From contig NZ_VTXI01000008.1 of the NCBI RefSeq assembly GCF_013114545.1, positions 124,001-188,000 of the forward strand: a stretch of DNA of 64,000 nt. Direction: 5' to 3'. The position numbers and the translations under genes are program-made. This DNA is from Vibrio sp. RE86. GTDB lineage: Bacteria; Pseudomonadota; Gammaproteobacteria; Enterobacterales; Vibrionaceae. The notes beneath the pieces were generated by a model. The model did no database searches. It was not told the origin of the DNA and was given only the letters and a program-made list of their open reading frames with translations. Positions 35,615 to 44,421 of this stretch are shown piece by piece (positions within the stretch are counted from its first letter, which is position 1; the number at the start of each line of letters is the position of its first letter).

Positions 35615-37665
35615 ACTTCTCCCTCTATGGGACAAGGTTTAACGAATGGAACATTGGCCGTTTCAGCGTATTCAAGAGCCGGATAGCGAATGAACGTCGA
35701 GACAACGGGCGCTATTGGTGGTTCAACCGAATTAGGTAACAAAGCCAGTTGTCCCGAATATAAAGACCCAACACCAGCAGAACCTCCTCCGTTTAGGTTA
35801 ATTGCTGGACCAACTAAGTGAACACCGCTGCCATCGACTTTCACAAAACTTCCACCAGCTTTTAGCGTAATTTCGGCACCTGCTTCGACGACTATTTTCG
35901 CACCACTTTTTAATGATATTTCCCTGCCAGCCTCTGCACCGTAGAACGCACTTATTTTCTGGTGAACGCTCGAATCACTTACTTCGGTCAACTCACCGTG
36001 GATATGGGCACGGCTTTCTCCCTCTACAGTCTGGTGGGAGTTGCTCATAACTTTAGAGAACTTGTTGTTTTCGACCAATCTATGTCGGTCGTGCCTAACA
36101 TGCTCGGTTAAATCGTTTTTCACTTCAGCTTTTAGATTATTCTGCGCATGAAGATAGATTTGTTCGTGGCCAGATTGGTCCTCAAAACTTAATTCATTAA
36201 AACCAGAGCTTTGGTAGCTTGATGTTCGTATCACGGTTTTGGTTTTATTTTGAGGCAATTCGTATGGGTGAGTATTTAGCGCATTGTAGGTACGCCCTGT
36301 AACGATTGGAGAATCAGGGTCGCCATTTATGAAAGAGACAATAACTTCTTGCCCAACTCTCGGAAGCGTCATGGTTCCGTATTGCGATCCCGCCCAGTCA
36401 TGGGAAATGCGAACCCAACAAGAACTATGCTCATCGGCATTCGAATATCGATCCCATGGAAAATGCAGCTTTACGCGACCAAATTCATCGCAGTAAATCT
36501 CCTCGTTTTGTGGCCCAACAACCGTAGCAATGGATTTGCCATCAACTATTGGTTTCTTGTGTTGTGGCAACTTCCATGAACTGGCTTCCGGAATTAAAAA
36601 GAGTTCTGAATGGAACGTTGTAGCACCATTGCTCCCCTCTTCTTCCAGAGCTTGCGGTTGGCTACCATTAACTTTGATCCCCACAACCTGCCAATCTAGT
36701 GTTGTTCTGGTATTCAGATCCTGTTCAATGGAGAAGCGTAGTCCCGCATGAAACTCCATGTGATCACTCTGAGCTATTGCGGTATGCGCATAACGCCGTA
36801 ATGAACCGAGCCTCGTTTCACTTAGTACTTTACCCCGTCCTTCACAATCGTACCGCCCGGGAAAGTCAAAATGCTCATAGGCTTCAACCGGTTTTAAATG
36901 GGTCTCTATTGCTAGGGCGTTATTAGAATGACGTAACTCAGGCTTGGTAAAATGATGGTCGCTAAGCTCCACATAATCTGTTGCTGCACACTTCGTTTCA
37001 ATCAAACTAGAGATAGAGGAGTAGCTAGCATGACCGCCTGATTGCGGGTTATATGGAATACTCGATTCAAGCTTGCTAAGCCCTAAGACAGAGTCACTAA
37101 AAATCGTCTGATGCGTGTTAACGTCATGGAGAAAGCTATAAACAATTCCCTCTTCCGCCATCAAACGATGAATGAAATCTAAATCCGTTTCTCGGTATTG
37201 GACACAGTAATCTCTTGGTTTACTTTCGTTCTGTAGAGAGAACGCATAATCATTAATCTCCATTTCTTGGAGGAGAATTGAGATGATTTCAGGTACTGTT
37301 TGCTTTTGGAATATGCGGCTATTGTGTCGCAGAGATAGGCGCTCGATAGATGGAACGAGAACAAGCGAGTAAAAGGTATGATGATGCCCAGTATCGCCTT
37401 TAGTAAATGCTCGAACAACCCCATGAATGACTCTTTCTAGCTGGCCATTACGATGAAGCTCCAAGCAAACATTCTGATCCACAAAGTGTTCGGCAGAGAG
37501 ATCGTGCTGTCGGCTCGCTAAGTCGATTTCGTATCGGTATCCAACTACATTCGTTCCCCAATGAGTGGTTTCTGTAGAGATTGACTCAATGCCTTGAAAC
37601 TGACGAACAACAAAATGCTCCTCATCCATACCATTGTTCGTAATGCTAAACCTTAGCCTCGCCAT
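35611..37665 (-). CDS. T6SS spike protein VgrG, module 1
   Basis: 684 residues from ATG 37665 (MARLRFSITNNG), preceded by AAGGGAA; the longer in-frame ORF has no signal. gp27-like N-terminus, VgrG core (DFIHRLMAEEGIVYSFLHD), gp5/OB segment HSSCWVRISHDWAGSQYGT and PRVGQEVIVSFINGDPDSP, then the beta-helix needle with repeating LKA-x-V motifs (EISLKSGAKIVVEAGAEITLK). A short unstructured C-terminal tail (about 60 residues, ending PIEGEV) probably docks effector or adaptor. No evolved C-terminal enzyme. Heads the module vgrG - DUF4123 - Tle1 - DUF2931, with no hcp nearby. Confidence 0.93.
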   Translation of the reverse strand: MARLRFSITNNGMDEEHFVVRQFQGIESISTETTHWGTNVVGYRYEIDLASRQHDLSAEHFVDQNVCLELHRNGQLERVIHGVVRAFTKGDTGHHHTFYSLVLVPSIERLSLRHNSRIFQKQTVPEIISILLQEMEINDYAFSLQNESKPRDYCVQYRETDLDFIHRLMAEEGIVYSFLHDVNTHQTIFSDSVLGLSKLESSIPYNPQSGGHASYSSISSLIETKCAATDYVELSDHHFTKPELRHSNNALAIETHLKPVEAYEHFDFPGRYDCEGRGKVLSETRLGSLRRYAHTAIAQSDHMEFHAGLRFSIEQDLNTRTTLDWQVVGIKVNGSQPQALEEEGSNGATTFHSELFLIPEASSWKLPQHKKPIVDGKSIATVVGPQNEEIYCDEFGRVKLHFPWDRYSNADEHSSCWVRISHDWAGSQYGTMTLPRVGQEVIVSFINGDPDSPIVTGRTYNALNTHPYELPQNKTKTVIRTSSYQSSGFNELSFEDQSGHEQIYLHAQNNLKAEVKNDLTEHVRHDRHRLVENNKFSKVMSNSHQTVEGESRAHIHGELTEVSDSSVHQKISAFYGAEAGREISLKSGAKIVVEAGAEITLKAGGSFVKVDGSGVHLVGPAINLNGGGSAGVGSLYSGQLALLPNSVEPPIAPVVSTFIRYPALEYAETANVPFVKPCPIEGEV

Positions 37666-37826
37666 ACTATTCCCTTTGCATCCATCGTTAATTTCTTCAT
37701 TAGATGAAACCGATAGATAGCGCAAAGTTAGTGCCAGAAGCGCAGCCCCCTAGTTTCAGAGGGATCCATAACATTACGAGTAGTTTATTGCCTACCTCTG
37801 GACAATACTTCGCCCACAGGCAGGAA

Positions 37827-39113
37827 TTAGATGTTCAGCTTGGTCACGTTGGAGATAACTAAAACTCGTCCATCAGTGAAGTAGTCGTGTTCTTCATCGA
37901 GCGTGACTGGCGATTTTAATGGTGTTAACTGAACCGTAGTTTCAGGCAAATGTGTCATGACTTGCGCTGCCAACTTATCTCGCTCTTGGTCAACATTTGG
38001 ATCTACGCTGTGCAACACCGTTAAAATTCCCGAGTAAGGGGTTAGCTGAAGGCCATCATCATAACTTATCGCACCAATCCAAATTTTTTGCTTTGTTTCA
38101 GCGTCAATACCCGCCTGCCACCAACGTATATGGCTGCGCTTCATTAAATTACCTGGTAGCTGAAACGCCAGCTCTTGAGGAATGTTATTCCAGTAAAGAT
38201 CCGATACCGGAGGCGTGTCATTTCTTAGCAGTTTTACGTAGTCGGAAAACTCCAAGTCGTCTCTTGAGAACGTCTTGTTTTGTATCCAACCTAGCTGCTC
38301 CATTAGCGCTTTCGGCGAGTGACCTAAGTACAGAACATTTACAGCCTGAGCATCGAATATAGAGGACTTCCCTGGATACACTTTGAAATACAGGTCTTGC
38401 AAGCCCACCTCTTTCTGCGCCACTTTATTCGTTGTCGCGACATGTAGTTCTTGATGATCATCAGCGTAGAAGAAAAAGTGCATGTAGTTCGCGTATAGCA
38501 TCGACAAGACAAACACAGCGGTAAATTTAGTGAACAACAATCGCCAACGCATCTTCCTACCCAGGAGATAAAATGCAACACTCACGGCAAGTGCGATGAG
38601 ACTAGGCTGATGCTCAACAACAAACGCTTTTACCTCATCAATGAGCGGAAACTGGTCCACCCCATACGCAAGCAGATATCCCCACGCCACAAATTGGCCA
38701 ACACCAAGCAGCAAACCAATTGACGAGTACAAGGTGAAGCGTCGCCAACCTATCTTTTGAGTACCCGCAATAAATGGCACAACCCAAGCGATAGGCCCAA
38801 GCAATCGAGAAAAAGCCAGTACATAGTTGCCCTTTTTGTACATTAGGTGACGGCATCTCGCGATCGGGCGGCGCGTTTTAATCTGCCAACGAATAAGCCT
38901 TTTCTGTGCTGGTAATCCCGCTTTACGACCGATAAAAAAGCTAATTTGATCACCGATAAACCCACCGAGAAGCACCGCGGTGACTCCCGTAATCACACCT
39001 TGTTGCAACTGGTAACCCGCCGCGATCAAAAATGGCTCACCCGGAACAAAAAGATTGGGGCCGATTAACGCATCCAACAAGGCCCCAATAAACAATCCAA
39101 ATCCTTCAAACAT
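37827..39113 (-). CDS. DedA-family membrane protein fused to LssY C-terminal domain
   Basis: 428 residues. Residues 1-190: DedA/SNARE-associated domain (FEGFGLFIGALLDALIGPNLFVPGEPFL; GGFIGDQISFFIGRKAG), with the RLLGPIAWVVPFIAG motif; DedA proteins flip lipid carriers such as undecaprenyl phosphate or phosphatidylethanolamine. Residues about 215-428: LssY-type C-terminal domain (YLGHSPKALMEQLGW, HIRWWQAG) of unknown function. This fusion is seen in several gammaproteobacteria. It follows a glycosyltransferase gene by 17 bases on the same strand, which hints at a role in polysaccharide or lipid-carrier handling. Confidence 0.85.
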   Translation of the reverse strand: MFEGFGLFIGALLDALIGPNLFVPGEPFLIAAGYQLQQGVITGVTAVLLGGFIGDQISFFIGRKAGLPAQKRLIRWQIKTRRPIARCRHLMYKKGNYVLAFSRLLGPIAWVVPFIAGTQKIGWRRFTLYSSIGLLLGVGQFVAWGYLLAYGVDQFPLIDEVKAFVVEHQPSLIALAVSVAFYLLGRKMRWRLLFTKFTAVFVLSMLYANYMHFFFYADDHQELHVATTNKVAQKEVGLQDLYFKVYPGKSSIFDAQAVNVLYLGHSPKALMEQLGWIQNKTFSRDDLEFSDYVKLLRNDTPPVSDLYWNNIPQELAFQLPGNLMKRSHIRWWQAGIDAETKQKIWIGAISYDDGLQLTPYSGILTVLHSVDPNVDQERDKLAAQVMTHLPETTVQLTPLKSPVTLDEEHDYFTDGRVLVISNVTKLNI

Positions 39114-39130
39114 TGCCGCTTACCCGCGCC

Positions 39131-39859
39131 TTATTGCTCTTTATAGTGGCCGAATTTATATTCCATTTCGTTGTTGCGCATTTCACCAAAGAAGAAGCGA
39201 CGAACATTGGCTTTTAAATAGGTAGCGCCCATTTTGAATACACCGTCTTGGTCAAGGCGACGAGGATCAAAACCAAAAGTAAGGTTTAAGAATCTAAAAC
39301 GCCACGTTTTACTCGCACGCTTTACGTAATCGCAGTCTTCACACAACACGATCTCTTCATCAAAACCGTTCAATTGTTCATGGACGCGTTTGGTCGAGAA
39401 AATACATGCACCTACTGCCGTTGGGAATGTAAACTGAGTAATGAACAACCCGAGATTAAACAAGCCATAACCAAGCTTATGTACGATAGGTAGCTCTTTG
39501 GCTCCCATATAAACGCCAGCCACTTCTAGCTGTTTCTGCTCAAGCTGACTGATTGCATTCGCTAAGAATGTTGGATCCAACCTGACATCCGCATCTAGAA
39601 ACAGCAGTCGCTCATGTTTTGCTAGTGCTGCGCCCGTATTACGCCCCAAGCTAACTCCACGTGTCTCCATTTTATGAATCGTAAGTTCAGGCAAAGAGGC
39701 GTCATAAGCAGCTGCAACTTCACGCGTTGCGTCTTCACTGTTTGAGTCGACTAGGATCACTTCGAACTCTTTGTGAGTCTGCTTGCTAAGATCTTCCATC
39801 AAACGGCCGATTCGTTTTTCTTCATTAAGTGTGATTACTACAATGCTAACTGGTCCCAT
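39131..39859 (-). CDS. Family 2 glycosyltransferase
   Basis: 242 residues. GT-A fold: SIVVITLNEEKRIGRLMEDL, EVILVDSNSEDATREVA, GRNTGAALAKHERLLFLDADV with the metal-binding DAD motif (DxD). The acidic base region EEIVLCEDCDYVKRA follows. It probably transfers a sugar in a cell-envelope or lipid-linked glycan pathway; donor and acceptor are unknown. Paired with the DedA-LssY gene. Confidence 0.88.
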   Translation of the reverse strand: MGPVSIVVITLNEEKRIGRLMEDLSKQTHKEFEVILVDSNSEDATREVAAAYDASLPELTIHKMETRGVSLGRNTGAALAKHERLLFLDADVRLDPTFLANAISQLEQKQLEVAGVYMGAKELPIVHKLGYGLFNLGLFITQFTFPTAVGACIFSTKRVHEQLNGFDEEIVLCEDCDYVKRASKTWRFRFLNLTFGFDPRRLDQDGVFKMGATYLKANVRRFFFGEMRNNEMEYKFGHYKEQ

Positions 39860-40160
39860 AACGTCTTCCTCTTGTTTAATTCGTTATCTTGGGGTTCAGA
39901 ATACGGGTGGCTTGCTTAATCAATCGTGAGGGGAATGTTCAGTTTCGGTTCATATAAGAAATCACCATAACTGCACTAATGTATACAGGGAGACAGTGAT
40001 AAAATCGTAGCGCGCTAACTAATTGAATTGATTTACTCAAAACTTGGTCAGTTGACGCTATTATCTATTGCTACAGAACCTATAGAGTGATAGTATCCGC
40101 GCTCGCTTGAAGAGTTACTACCAATTTCTCTTGAGCGTTTACCACACATGACAAGGTCGC
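39860..40160. other. Upstream region of rplY and of the glycosyltransferase gene
   Basis: About 300 bp between divergent genes. No ORF of note. It must contain a promoter for rplY on the right; TTGACG (40052-40057) is a good -35 but the nearest TATAGA (40081) is 23 bp away, so the assignment stays open. Confidence 0.4.
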
Positions 40161-40203
40161 ATTGTTAGTGTGAATATGAATATCTTAAATTTTTGAGAGT
40201 AAT
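40161..40203 (+). promoter_or_regulatory. rplY leader hairpin mimicking 5S rRNA loop E (L25 autoregulation)
   Basis: The 5' arm ATTGTTAGTGTGAAT (40161-40175) and the 3' arm ATTTTTGAGAGTAAT (40189-40203) resemble the two strands of 5S rRNA loop E (E. coli GGTAGTGTG and GAGAGTAG). L25 binds loop E of 5S rRNA, and an L25 leader of this kind has been described in gammaproteobacteria. The 3' arm also carries the GAGAG ribosome site of rplY, eight bases before the ATG, so L25 binding should block translation. Read directly from sequence; regulation is inferred from the family. Confidence 0.75.
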
Positions 40204-40206
40204 ACT

Positions 40207-40485
40207 ATGAAATTTGAAGCAGTAGTACGTACTGAACTAGGTAAAGGTGCGAGCCGCCGCCTACGTCACGCTGGTAAATTCCCTGCAGTTGTATACGGCG
40301 GTGAAGAAGCAGCAGTATCTATCGTTCTTAACCACGACGACGTTATGAACCAAATGGACAAGCCTGAGTTCTACGAAGCAATCACTCTAGTGATCGACGG
40401 CGCAGAAGTTAAGGTTAAGCCGCAAGACGTTCAACGTCACGCTTACAAGCCAAAAGTTGAGCACATGGACTTCATCCGTATCTAA
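40207..40485 (+). CDS. rplY: 50S ribosomal protein L25
   Basis: 92 residues, the short gammaproteobacterial form that binds 5S rRNA loop [21 protein letters not shown] at the N-terminus and [18 protein letters not shown] at the C-terminus are typical. The start ATG at 40207 lies just downstream of a loop-E-like hairpin. Codon use is strongly biased toward preferred codons, as expected for a ribosomal protein. Single-gene unit with its own terminator. Confidence 0.98.
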   Translation: MKFEAVVRTELGKGASRRLRHAGKFPAVVYGGEEAAVSIVLNHDDVMNQMDKPEFYEAITLVIDGAEVKVKPQDVQRHAYKPKVEHMDFIRI

Positions 40486-40571
40486 TTCCCTACCAAGGAA
40501 TTAAATAGGATTAAATCCAGCCTTTTGCATATAAGATAATCGGCCTTACCATCCGAGAAATCTAAAAATTC

Positions 40572-40602
40572 GAAACCCCGATGCTACCAACATCGGGGTT
40601 TC
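40572..40602 (+). terminator. Terminator of rplY
   Basis: GAAACCCCGATG / CATCGGGGTTTC, a 12-bp perfect stem with a 7-nt loop, followed by ACCGTTTTT. Confidence 0.85.
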
Positions 40603-40623
40603 ACCGTTTTTGAGCGCTAACTT

Positions 40624-40776
40624 TCAGAAGATAATCAGGCCAAAGATCTCTTTCACGTCATAGAGAACCTTCTGCGTTCTTTCTTGTGATTTTTGACTGC
40701 CTTGCTTCAAAATCTCCACCAGCTGAGCTTTATCATTAAGAAACTCTTCTTGGCTTTTTCTAATTGGTCTCAGCAA
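40624..40776 (-). pseudogene. Relic of tryptophanyl-tRNA synthetase (3' end only)
   Basis: A 50-codon open stretch on the minus strand ending in TGA (40624-40626) and closed upstream by TAG at 40777-40779. It reads LLRPIRKSQEEFLND, then KAQLVEILKQGSQKSQER, TQKVLYDVKEIFGL. That is the C-terminal helix pair of TrpS, with the LRPIR box that ends the anticodon-binding domain. There is no start codon signal and no catalytic domain nearby, so it is a fragment left by deletion. Not recorded as a gene by ordinary criteria because it is only 50 codons. Confidence 0.7.
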
Positions 40777-40779
40777 CTA

Positions 40780-41064
40780 TGCTGCAGTTCAACCGTGTTC
40801 AATTTTAGCGAAATGCTATCAATAACCTTACTTAGCAATGGGCACTATGTATGGTAAATAGATTAATTTGCGTACTTAGATAAGATTTTGGTCAAAGTAA
40901 CAAAGAATCTGCTAATTTCTTATGAGAAAGCGCCTAAAAAGGTGGACTTTACAAAGTCATTGTACCATTCTGCCCGTCCACTAATTTAACTTAATCAATG
41001 AGACGAAGTGCCTGCTGAAAACTTGCTCAGCCTCCCGTATCTCATTAGTAGTAAGGAGTTCAAC
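40780..41064. other. Non-coding region upstream of the tandem QueD-like gene
   Basis: About 280 bp. Holds GTGGAC...GTCCAC (40942-40981) and the nested palindrome GACTTTACAAAGTC (40946-40959), which may be part of an operator for the gene at 41065. The stretch before the TTG start has no better ATG. Confidence 0.4.
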
Positions 41065-41943
41065 TTGAACCTATTTGTAAGAGATCTTACCGTTATCGAT
41101 TCTTCGTATATTTGTGAACACAGAGGGGTCGTGGGAGATAGTTGGATTTTAGATGTCACCATGTCTGGCGAGCTAAATGAAATGAGCATGGTGCTCGATT
41201 TCGGTCGCGTAAAGAAACAGATCAAACACCTCGTCGATGAACATGTCGATCATCGTTTGCTTATCCCCACTCGAAGCACTGCTGTTTTCTTCGCAGAGAG
41301 CAAGCCAGGTTACTCTACGCTCGATGTGATGCGTGGTGATAATAGCTTGCACCTCAACTGCCCTAATGAAGCCTACTGCTTAATCGATAGTGAAGCCGTT
41401 ACCATCGAGAGCATTACTGAGCACGTTTACTCCATTCTGCGTGATAACTTACCAAGCAACGTTACGGGCATTGATATTACGCTACGTAACGAAGCCATTA
41501 GTGGCGCTTTCTATCACTACACTCACGGCCTTAAAAAGCACGACGGAAACTGCCAGCGAATTGCTCACGGACACCGTTCTCCGATCGAAATCTTAGTCGA
41601 TGGACAACGTGACACAGAAAAAGAAATCGCATTTGCAAAACGTTGGGAAGACATTTATTTAGGGTCTGTAGAAGATCAATGCAATGTCGAGGCGCTTGAG
41701 TTGAGTGAACATGCTGACCATATTTCAAATTCAACTCACTATGGATTTCGCTATACAGCGCCTCAAGGTGACTTTCAGCTCGCTATTAGCAAAAGTGAAA
41801 CTGAGACTCTACCGACCGACACGACTGTTGAATTGTTGGCGAATTACATCGCTGATGAAGTAAACGCAACACTTGAGCCAAACCAATCACTACAAATTAT
41901 TGCCTATGAAGGTGTTGGTAAAGGCGCAATGGCGTCACGCTAA
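41065..41943 (+). CDS. Two-domain 6-carboxytetrahydropterin synthase-like (QueD/PTPS) protein
   Basis: 292 residues from a TTG at 41065 preceded by AAGGAG (41053-41058); the longer GTG-started ORF lacks a ribosome site. T-fold family. First half: NLFVRDLTVIDSSYICEHRG and the DH box LVDEHVDHRLLIP. Second half: YHYTHGLKKHDGNCQRIAHGHRSPIEIL with the conserved C...HGH catalytic/zinc cluster. QueD proteins are usually about 120-140 residues; this one is double length, as two T-fold units. It probably acts on a pterin or 7-deazapurine precursor, but no other queuosine or folate genes are near. Ends in a hairpin without U-tract. Confidence 0.8.
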   Translation: MNLFVRDLTVIDSSYICEHRGVVGDSWILDVTMSGELNEMSMVLDFGRVKKQIKHLVDEHVDHRLLIPTRSTAVFFAESKPGYSTLDVMRGDNSLHLNCPNEAYCLIDSEAVTIESITEHVYSILRDNLPSNVTGIDITLRNEAISGAFYHYTHGLKKHDGNCQRIAHGHRSPIEILVDGQRDTEKEIAFAKRWEDIYLGSVEDQCNVEALELSEHADHISNSTHYGFRYTAPQGDFQLAISKSETETLPTDTTVELLANYIADEVNATLEPNQSLQIIAYEGVGKGAMASR

Positions 41944-42307
41944 TACCGTCTTACGCCCTATAGGCACCCAGTCTATAGGGCACTGCTCCCCTCTCGAACT
42001 CGCTCCTTTTGCACACTGTTTCTACCCGATTTTCAATAATTCACCACAACCACGATAAGTTGTTCATGAATTTCTCTCATGTTCAATGTGAGAGAATACC
42101 ATTGTCTCCGGTGCATCAAACCACGTTATAAATACAGCTCTTCCTTGAATCTAGACAAATTTACAGTCATCAGCTTAAAGCACCCACTCTAGGTATGCGT
42201 TTAGAGTTGTGAAAATTACTGACTGAAAATAGAAAATAATCAGAAAGCCTAGAAAGAGTGAAGAATAACTTCAGCGTTCATCTCAGGAAATAGGATATCA
42301 GAGCACC
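41944..42307. other. Region between QueD-like gene and mesX
   Basis: 364 bp. Near the left end GCCCTATAG / CTATAGGGC (41955-41981), a 9-bp hairpin without U-tract, may end the upstream message. TTCTCTCA / TGAGAGAA (42072-42096) is a second inverted repeat. Near mesX is TGAAGAATAACTTCA (42259-42273), an inverted repeat resembling a MetR site but with N7 rather than N5 between TGAA and TTCA. I found no SAM riboswitch features and no good MetJ boxes. Confidence 0.45.
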
Positions 42308-43285
42308 ATGAGTACAGAATTTAATTTTACTATTAAGAGTCTAAGTCTCGATGAGAATTATCATCCAGCCGATAGCACACGTATTACAACGAACTTTGCA
42401 AACTTGGCTCGTGGAGAAAGTCGCCAACAGAACCTTCGCAATGCTCTGAAGATGATTGATAATAGTTTCAATGCATTAGCGCATTGGGATAACCCTAAAG
42501 GCGATCGCTATTCTGTAGAACTTGAGATCATTTCTGTCGATATGGATATTGTCGAGGGCGGTGAAAGCTTCCCTTCCATTGAAGTTTTAAAGACTAACAT
42601 TATCGACCGCAAAACCAATGAACGCATCGAGGGTATTGTTGGAAACAATTTCTCATCTTACGTCCGCGATTATGATTTCAGCGTATTGTTGCTTGATCAT
42701 AATAAGGACCAACCGAAATTCACAATTCCTCAAGACTTTGGTGATTTGCACGGTAAGCTGTTTAAATATTTCGTCAACTCTCAAGCCTACAAAGCGAATT
42801 TCAAAAAACTTCCTGTTATCTGCCTGAGTGTTTCGGACAACAAAGTGTATCACCGCACGGATAACCAACACCCTGTTCTAGGCTTTGAGTACCAGCCTAA
42901 TGAGTCTTCTTTAACTGAACAATACTTTAAGAAGATGGGACTAGATGTTCGCTATTTCATGCCACCAAATAGTGTTGCGCCATTAGCATTCTACTTCTTT
43001 GGTGATTTGCTCAATGACTACACCAACCTTGAACTCATTAGCACAATTAGCACGATGGAAACTTTCCAGAAGATCTATCGTCCTGAAATTTACAATGCCA
43101 ACGCTGTGGCGGGTAACTGCTATCAACCAAATTTAAAGAACCAAGATCACTCTTTGACTCAAATTGTTTACGACCGTGAAGAACGCAGTAAGTTAGCGGT
43201 TAAACAAGGTAAATTTGCCGAAGAAAACTTCATCAAGCCATACCAAACTGTTCTTGAGCAGTGGTCGGCGAACTTCGCTCTTTAA
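42308..43285 (+). CDS. mesX: MesX, DUF1852 accessory protein of folate-independent methionine synthase
   Basis: 325 residues, cytoplasmic. DUF1852 family: FTIKSLSLDENYHPADSTRITTNFANLARG at the N-terminus, YSVELEIISVD and the FGDLHGKLFKYFVNS block. DUF1852 genes lie next to the short MetE-like gene; Price and colleagues showed that this pair, MesX and MesD, gives a folate-independent methionine synthase that needs oxygen, with a methyl donor not firmly known. Here mesD follows 26 bases later, so the pair is intact. Not catalytic by itself, as far as known. Confidence 0.85.
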   Translation: MSTEFNFTIKSLSLDENYHPADSTRITTNFANLARGESRQQNLRNALKMIDNSFNALAHWDNPKGDRYSVELEIISVDMDIVEGGESFPSIEVLKTNIIDRKTNERIEGIVGNNFSSYVRDYDFSVLLLDHNKDQPKFTIPQDFGDLHGKLFKYFVNSQAYKANFKKLPVICLSVSDNKVYHRTDNQHPVLGFEYQPNESSLTEQYFKKMGLDVRYFMPPNSVAPLAFYFFGDLLNDYTNLELISTISTMETFQKIYRPEIYNANAVAGNCYQPNLKNQDHSLTQIVYDREERSKLAVKQGKFAEENFIKPYQTVLEQWSANFAL

Positions 43286-43311
43286 CTCACTCAAAGGTAC
43301 GGTACTTTATT

Positions 43312-44340
43312 ATGAAAACATTATTACCTACTTCAACAGCTGGCAGCTTACCTAAGCCTTCTTGGCTCGCTCAACCTGAGACACTTTGGTCACCTTGGAA
43401 GCTAGAAGGTGAAGAACTCATCGATGGTAAGCAAGATGCACTTCGAGTGTCGCTACAAGAGCAAGAACTGGCTGGTGTTGATATTGTTAGTGATGGTGAA
43501 CAAACGCGCCAACACTTTGTCACCACTTTTATCGAGCATTTGAGTGGTGTCGATTTCGAAAATCGTAAAACAGTAACCATTCGAAACCGATACGAAGCGA
43601 GTGTACCAACGGTTGTCGGCCCTGTTTCTCGTCAAAAGCCTGTTTTTGTTGAAGACGCGAAGTTCTTACGCAAGCAAACAGATCAACCGATTAAGTGGGC
43701 GCTACCGGGCCCTATGACGATGATAGATACTCTATATGATGACCATTATGGAAGTCGTGAAAAACTGGCTTGGGAATTTGCAAAAATCTTGAACCAAGAG
43801 GCAAAAGAGCTTGAAGCCGCAGGTGTCGATATCATCCAGTTTGATGAACCTGCGTTTAATGTCTTTTTTGACGACGTCAATGAATGGGGTATCGCTTGTT
43901 TAGAGCGCGCCATTGAAGGGCTAAAATGCGAAACTGCAGTGCATATCTGCTATGGCTACGGCATCAAGGCCAATACAGATTGGAAGAAGACGTTGGGTTC
44001 TGAATGGCGTCAATATGAAGAAGTGTTTCCTAAACTTCAACAATCAAACATCGACATCATTTCGCTTGAGTGTCACAACTCTCGCGTTCCTATCGAACTC
44101 CTAGAGCTTGTTCGTGGCAAAAAAGTCATGGTCGGTGCAATCGATGTGGCGACAAACACGATTGAGACGCCAGAGGAAGTTGCAGAGACGCTACGTAAAG
44201 CGCTTAAGTATGTCGATGCAGACAAGCTCTACCCTTGCACCAACTGTGGTATGGCTCCCCTTCCCCGTTCGGTTGCCAACGCTAAGCTCAACGCATTAAG
44301 TGCTGGTGCTGAAATCATTCGCAAAGAACTTTCAGAATAA
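43312..44340 (+). CDS. mesD: MesD, core MetE-like methionine synthase
   Basis: 342 residues from ATG 43312 (MKTLLPTSTAGSLPKPSWLA); upstream codons in the same frame overlap mesX. It corresponds to the C-terminal catalytic half of cobalamin-independent MetE: GPMTMIDTLYDDHYG, DIIQFDEPAFNVF, AVHICYGYG and VMVGAIDVATNTIE. Zinc ligands H, E, C and the final C (PCTNCGMAPLPRSVA) are present. The N-terminal folate-binding domain of full MetE (about 350 residues) is missing, typical of MesD. With mesX it forms one operon that ends in a terminator. Confidence 0.9.
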   Translation: MKTLLPTSTAGSLPKPSWLAQPETLWSPWKLEGEELIDGKQDALRVSLQEQELAGVDIVSDGEQTRQHFVTTFIEHLSGVDFENRKTVTIRNRYEASVPTVVGPVSRQKPVFVEDAKFLRKQTDQPIKWALPGPMTMIDTLYDDHYGSREKLAWEFAKILNQEAKELEAAGVDIIQFDEPAFNVFFDDVNEWGIACLERAIEGLKCETAVHICYGYGIKANTDWKKTLGSEWRQYEEVFPKLQQSNIDIISLECHNSRVPIELLELVRGKKVMVGAIDVATNTIETPEEVAETLRKALKYVDADKLYPCTNCGMAPLPRSVANAKLNALSAGAEIIRKELSE

Positions 44341-44365
44341 CGCTCATAGCGTCAAATCGTACTAA

Positions 44366-44394
44366 AAAAGGCTTCCGATATTCGGAAGCCTTTT
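44366..44394. terminator. Terminator between mesD and the chitinase gene
   Basis: AAAAGGCTTCCGA / TCGGAAGCCTTTT, a 13-bp stem with a 3-nt loop; symmetric, so it can serve both convergent genes. Confidence 0.9.
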
Positions 44395-44421
44395 GTCTTT
44401 CTGCAAGTAAACAGAGCTCTA

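Noticed and set aside
41955..41981. 9-bp hairpin after the QueD-like gene as intrinsic terminator
   Set aside because: No U-tract follows; could be a stability hairpin or chance.
42259..42273. TGAAGAATAACTTCA as a MetR operator before mesX
   Set aside because: The spacer is N7, not N5 as in the MetR consensus; kept only as an inverted repeat.
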